Of a stretch of DNA of 64,000 bases, positions 61,339 to 64,000 are shown piece by piece. Both the position numbers and the translations under genes were made by a program. Each line of letters opens with the position of its first letter. Within the stretch, counting starts at the first letter, position 1. The DNA is from a bacterium (GTDB lineage Bacteria > Armatimonadota > Fimbriimonadia > Fimbriimonadales > Fimbriimonadaceae), in assembly GCA_027483535.1 (NCBI GenBank), contig JAIXUN010000002.1:2170001-2234000 (forward strand), written 5' to 3'. The notes beneath the pieces were generated by a model that searched no databases, was not told where the DNA came from, and saw only the letters and a list, made by a program, of their open reading frames with translations.

Positions 61339-62085
61339 ATGAAACACTCTCCTCTCACCCTCACCGCCATAGCCTTTGGTGGAATCTTCGTTCTAGCCAC
61401 CGCCGCAATCGCTCAACGCGAAAGCGCGCTGGCTCCTGCCAAACCCTCGGTATCGGTTGCCCTTGCCAATCTGGAGCCAGGGAATCAATGGCATTACGAA
61501 TACTCCTGGCCGAACGGCAAAACCCACGAGTTCGTGCTGCACACGTCAAAGAAGATCGATACCCCTACGGGAACCGTCTTTGAACTGAAGAATTTCAGCA
61601 ACACGCTGAAGGGTCAGCTCATCATCAGCTACGAGTACTTGGAGGCTCGAAATGCCGGGATCTTCGAGGCATCCAACGCCACCTTCAACAACACGAAACC
61701 CGGGTTCAAACTCTCCACCAAGGGAGCCATGCTGCCGAACGAACTGAGCCCCGGTACAACCTGGCGCTACAACTCGCTGGATGGGAGTGGTATGGACACA
61801 GGCAACGCAAGCGCCAGAACGGCGTCTTCCTTTGTGGGCAAGGTCCTCCCGTCCAAGGTTGTAAACACTCCGCTGGGAAAAAAGCAGGCAACGGTTATTC
61901 AGGTGTTCGAAAAGGTCCAATGGATGGAAACCACTAAGCGCACTTACTACGTGCCGGGTTTGGGCAAGGTCCGAGAGGAGCTCTTCGATGCAAAGGGGAA
62001 TCTCCTGCAGAAGCTCGAGCTGAAGAAGTTCACCAAGGGCGCGAAAGAGATCATCGCTCCGTTGACCGTTGACTCGGGCGGCTAA
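61339..62085 (+). CDS. Secreted beta-rich hypothetical protein
   Basis: 248 residues with a signal peptide (to about AIAQ). The mature part has paired strands (GNQWHYEYSWPNGKTHEFVL, GQLIISYEYLEARNAGIF) and the motif KRTYYVPGLGKVREELFD, which recalls DUF3108/TapB-like periplasmic proteins. No catalytic residues are visible. It is preceded by a 400-base gap with no other gene and overlaps the convergent MerR gene by 4 bases. Confidence 0.65.
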   Translation: MKHSPLTLTAIAFGGIFVLATAAIAQRESALAPAKPSVSVALANLEPGNQWHYEYSWPNGKTHEFVLHTSKKIDTPTGTVFELKNFSNTLKGQLIISYEYLEARNAGIFEASNATFNNTKPGFKLSTKGAMLPNELSPGTTWRYNSLDGSGMDTGNASARTASSFVGKVLPSKVVNTPLGKKQATVIQVFEKVQWMETTKRTYYVPGLGKVREELFDAKGNLLQKLELKKFTKGAKEIIAPLTVDSGG

Positions 62086-62528
62086 TCCGCTTTAGAATTG
62101 GCGGCCGACCCCGTTATGGGGTCGGCCTTCAGCTTGGTCAAATGCGCATAAAGGTGCGGAGGAGCGTCACCGACTTCACCACTTTTTAACCAATCTAACT
62201 TTGCTTGAAGATATTTCTGGATAGTCTGTAACTCAGCAACCTTCTGTTCTATCTGCAACAGTTTCTCTCCGACTATCCTTTGCTTGAGTTCTTGGGTGAG
62301 TTCGCCAGCCTGATGCGCTTGAAGCCCAACCTGAATTTCGGCGAGGGTAAATCCGAGTGCTCGACCAACTTGAATCCCTTCGGCAATCTCCAAATCGTCT
62401 TTGGAATAGTAGCGATACCTGCTGGATTCATCGCGCTTCGGTTTAAGCAAGCCTTTCGACTCGTAAAACCGAATCGTATCGATAGACCATCCTGTAGTCG
62501 CCGAAAACTCACCGATCTTCATCCGCAT
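62082..62528 (-). CDS. MerR-family regulator
   Basis: 148 residues. The N-terminal winged helix (KIGEFSATTGWSIDTIRFYE ... SSRYRYYSKDDL) is clear MerR; a dimerising antiparallel coiled coil (EKLLQIEQKVAELQTIQKYL) follows. It has no Cys, so it is not a metal sensor of the ZntR/CueR kind. It more likely responds to a small organic molecule. It is divergent from the dehydrogenase gene and its ATG lies 2 bases from the -35 box of that gene's promoter. The last dozen residues are encoded by a hairpin (62103-62127). Confidence 0.85.
   Translation of the reverse strand: MRMKIGEFSATTGWSIDTIRFYESKGLLKPKRDESSRYRYYSKDDLEIAEGIQVGRALGFTLAEIQVGLQAHQAGELTQELKQRIVGEKLLQIEQKVAELQTIQKYLQAKLDWLKSGEVGDAPPHLYAHLTKLKADPITGSAANSKAD
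62103..62127 (+). terminator. Hairpin at the convergent gene ends
   Basis: Perfect 10-bp stem GGCCGACCCC/GGGGTCGGCC with loop GTTAT, 17 bases after the plus-strand stop and inside the MerR reading frame. Only TTC follows, so termination is likely weak or factor-dependent. Confidence 0.5.
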
Positions 62529-62529
62529 C

Positions 62530-62561
62530 TTGACTCTAGAGTATAGTCCAGAGATTATGAT
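62530..62561 (+). promoter_or_regulatory. MerR-type promoter/operator of the dehydrogenase gene
   Basis: TTGACT (62530-62535) and TATGAT (62556-62561) are separated by 20 bases, the over-long spacer that MerR activators untwist. Between them lies an imperfect dyad, CTCTAGAG-TATA-GTCCAGAG, with 6 of 8 positions paired. Confidence 0.6.
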
Positions 62562-62570
62562 GCTGGATTG

Positions 62571-63407
62571 ATGAAGTCAATCCTAATCACCGGAACCAGT
62601 TCCGGCATTGGTCGAGCAACCGCCCTAACTTTTGCTGAACATGGCTTTCGAGTTTTTGCAGGCGCTCGCAAGTCGGATCAGGCACCCGTCCATCCCAACA
62701 TCGTTCCGATACTGCTAGACGTCACAGACCACCACTCCATTGAAGAGGCTTATCAGGAGATCTACCCTCGCACCAAGGGTCAGCTGCACGCGTTGGTAAA
62801 CAATGCCGGTACCAACCTGAACGGAGCCTTCGAGTACACCTCACTTGAAGATGCAAAGGCACTTTTCGACCTGAACTACTGGGGACCGGTTCAGCTCTCA
62901 ACTACATTCCTGCCGCTCATCCGTAACGCGACGAGTGCCAGTTGGAGCGGAAAGATTCTCACCATCGGCTCGATTGGCTCGGTGGCGGCCGTTCCCTGGA
63001 TGGCGCATTATCATGGAACGAAGTTTGGAATTCTCGGAACGATGGAAGCGCTCCGGCACGAGACACATTCTCTAGGGATCAAAGTTTCGGTTGTGCTGCC
63101 GGGTGGCGTAAAGACGAACTTCCAAGAGAAGACGGCGATTAGCTTGGATCGAGCCCGAAAAATGATGCCGACAGATGCCCCGCCATCCTACCGAAAAAGC
63201 TTCGATAAGTTTGCTCGAATCATTGAGGCCTCTAGCGAGCGTGGATCCGATCCAGAACTCATTGCACGTACGATTCTCAAGACGGTTAACTCCGAAAATC
63301 CCAGGTTCAAAGTTGTTGTGGGTGCTGATGCGCGCCTCATCCACGCGCTTAAGCGTTGCCTACCAGAATCCGCCTTTCTGGCGATCTACCGAAAGCTATT
63401 TGCCTAG
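62571..63407 (+). CDS. Short-chain dehydrogenase/reductase
   Basis: 278 residues, NAD(P)-dependent oxidoreductase of the classical SDR family. The cofactor loop is TGTSSGIGRATA, NNAG is present (VNNAGTNLNGAF), and the catalytic Ser, Tyr and Lys fall in IGSIGSVAAVPWMAHYHGTK (Tyr-x3-Lys as YHGTK). The ATG at 62571 is chosen; upstream codons on the minus side of the promoter are not usable. It is probably switched on by the divergent MerR regulator through the 20-base-spacer promoter. Substrate unknown. Confidence 0.85.
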   Translation: MKSILITGTSSGIGRATALTFAEHGFRVFAGARKSDQAPVHPNIVPILLDVTDHHSIEEAYQEIYPRTKGQLHALVNNAGTNLNGAFEYTSLEDAKALFDLNYWGPVQLSTTFLPLIRNATSASWSGKILTIGSIGSVAAVPWMAHYHGTKFGILGTMEALRHETHSLGIKVSVVLPGGVKTNFQEKTAISLDRARKMMPTDAPPSYRKSFDKFARIIEASSERGSDPELIARTILKTVNSENPRFKVVVGADARLIHALKRCLPESAFLAIYRKLFA

Positions 63408-63480
63408 GATGATAACTGCTAGACACTCACGGGCTAACACGAGAGAGGTCCAACCCAAATGGGACCATCGCGGACAAAAT

Positions 63481-63990
63481 TCAGTTTTCGGTCATGTCGG
63501 TCTCGTTGGGTTCGCTGCGAGAGGAGGGGCTCCATAAACCTATCCACAAGACGGTGAGAACCACCAGTATAAAGCCCAGGAACGGAATCCAAAGCAGGGC
63601 AAAGACTTGGTCATTGAAAGCTTTGTACATCGAGATCATTGAGACAAGAATCCATACCGACATCGCGATGACCGTAGTTTTCATTCCGGGCAGGCTATTC
63701 TCGCTGTCTAGTTGCCCTTTAAATCTCAACTTGTCTTTGTTGTAAGTCCCCGTAGAACTAATTATTCGCCTTGCGCGATACCCATAGAAGCCTATTGCCG
63801 CAACCAATGGTCCGTAAGCAAAAGCGTACGCATATGGCAAGTCCTTGCCCGGCAAGAGGTTGAACAGCCATGCAAGGAAGAGATAGTACAGAGAATAGGC
63901 AAACGCGCAGCCGAAGAATGCCTGTACCTTTACCGCCATAGGAACTTCGCCTTCTGCGGACGACAACCTATTGCCCGACTGTTGCTTCAA
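63481..63990 (-). CDS. Membrane protein at the window edge
   Basis: Up to 169 residues with about four membrane segments (SLYYLFLAWLFNLL, YAFAYGPLVAAIGFYGYRA, TTVIAMSVWILVSMISM, LLWIPFLGFILVVLTVLWI). The frame is still open at the window end, so the true start may lie outside; the ATG at 63939 or the TTG at 63990 are possible. No family is recognised. Confidence 0.55.
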   Translation of the reverse strand: MKQQSGNRLSSAEGEVPMAVKVQAFFGCAFAYSLYYLFLAWLFNLLPGKDLPYAYAFAYGPLVAAIGFYGYRARRIISSTGTYNKDKLRFKGQLDSENSLPGMKTTVIAMSVWILVSMISMYKAFNDQVFALLWIPFLGFILVVLTVLWIGLWSPSSRSEPNETDMTEN

Positions 63991-64000
63991 CGCAGCTTCA

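Overview
The window looks like a chromosome segment of a Gram-negative-type (diderm), moderately GC-rich bacterium. It most resembles Armatimonadota of the Fimbriimonas type. That assignment is inference from protein style: the RHS core wording (RYDGQMG, DDESGLIY, RARY), a prepilin whose C-terminus has a DGH motif, a porin ending in Phe, a B12-dependent ribonucleotide reductase with NrdR, and a Thermus-like aminopropyltransferase. No rRNA, tRNA, CRISPR array, transposase or phage gene was seen.

Layout. 1-9.2 kb is an accessory island, nearly all on the minus strand: broken RHS-repeat pieces alternate with small orphan genes (0.6-3.65 kb), followed by a queue of small lipoprotein, membrane and secreted genes with no clear family (3.65-9.05 kb). 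At 9.2-9.7 kb lies a flgM-like anti-sigma-28 gene with a candidate cyclic-di-GMP-I (GEMM) riboswitch in its leader and a strong terminator behind it. 10-17.9 kb is metabolic and envelope: homogentisate dioxygenase overlapping a sialate O-acetylesterase, a glycosyltransferase, an Acg-type nitroreductase and a two-gene FtsX/LolD-like ABC exporter. 18-23.9 kb holds polyamine genes: speD, with a sigma70-like promoter and a densely folded leader, and speE, with a hairpin over its ribosome binding site; a pseudopilin and a YncE/phosphoesterase fusion lie between them.

24-33 kb carries a SurA-like lipoprotein, a FliA/WhiG-type sigma factor, a PhnP-like hydrolase, a protein with a DnaA-domain-I-like N-terminus and two tandem M48 membrane metalloproteases. 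32.6-37 kb is nrdR-nrdJ. 37-52 kb contains a coupled three-gene secreted/TPR operon, fasciclin, threonine deaminase, a GH78 rhamnosidase-like protein, a porin, clpC, an MCE lipid-transport protein and rplI. 52-56 kb has an XRE-cupin regulator and two secreted HAF-repeat proteins.

The most interesting block is 56-61 kb: a tight minus-strand operon of ECF sigma factor, soluble zinc-binding anti-sigma factor, TPR-CHAT caspase-like protease and secreted subtilisin. Its plan recalls the TPR-CHAT (Csx29), Csx30 and CASP-sigma module of type III-E CRISPR, but without CRISPR components. The block, with one HAF gene, is bounded by two nearly identical 45-bp terminator sequences in direct orientation. 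The window closes with a secreted protein, a MerR regulator divergent from a short-chain dehydrogenase through a promoter with a MerR-type long spacer, and a membrane protein at the right edge.
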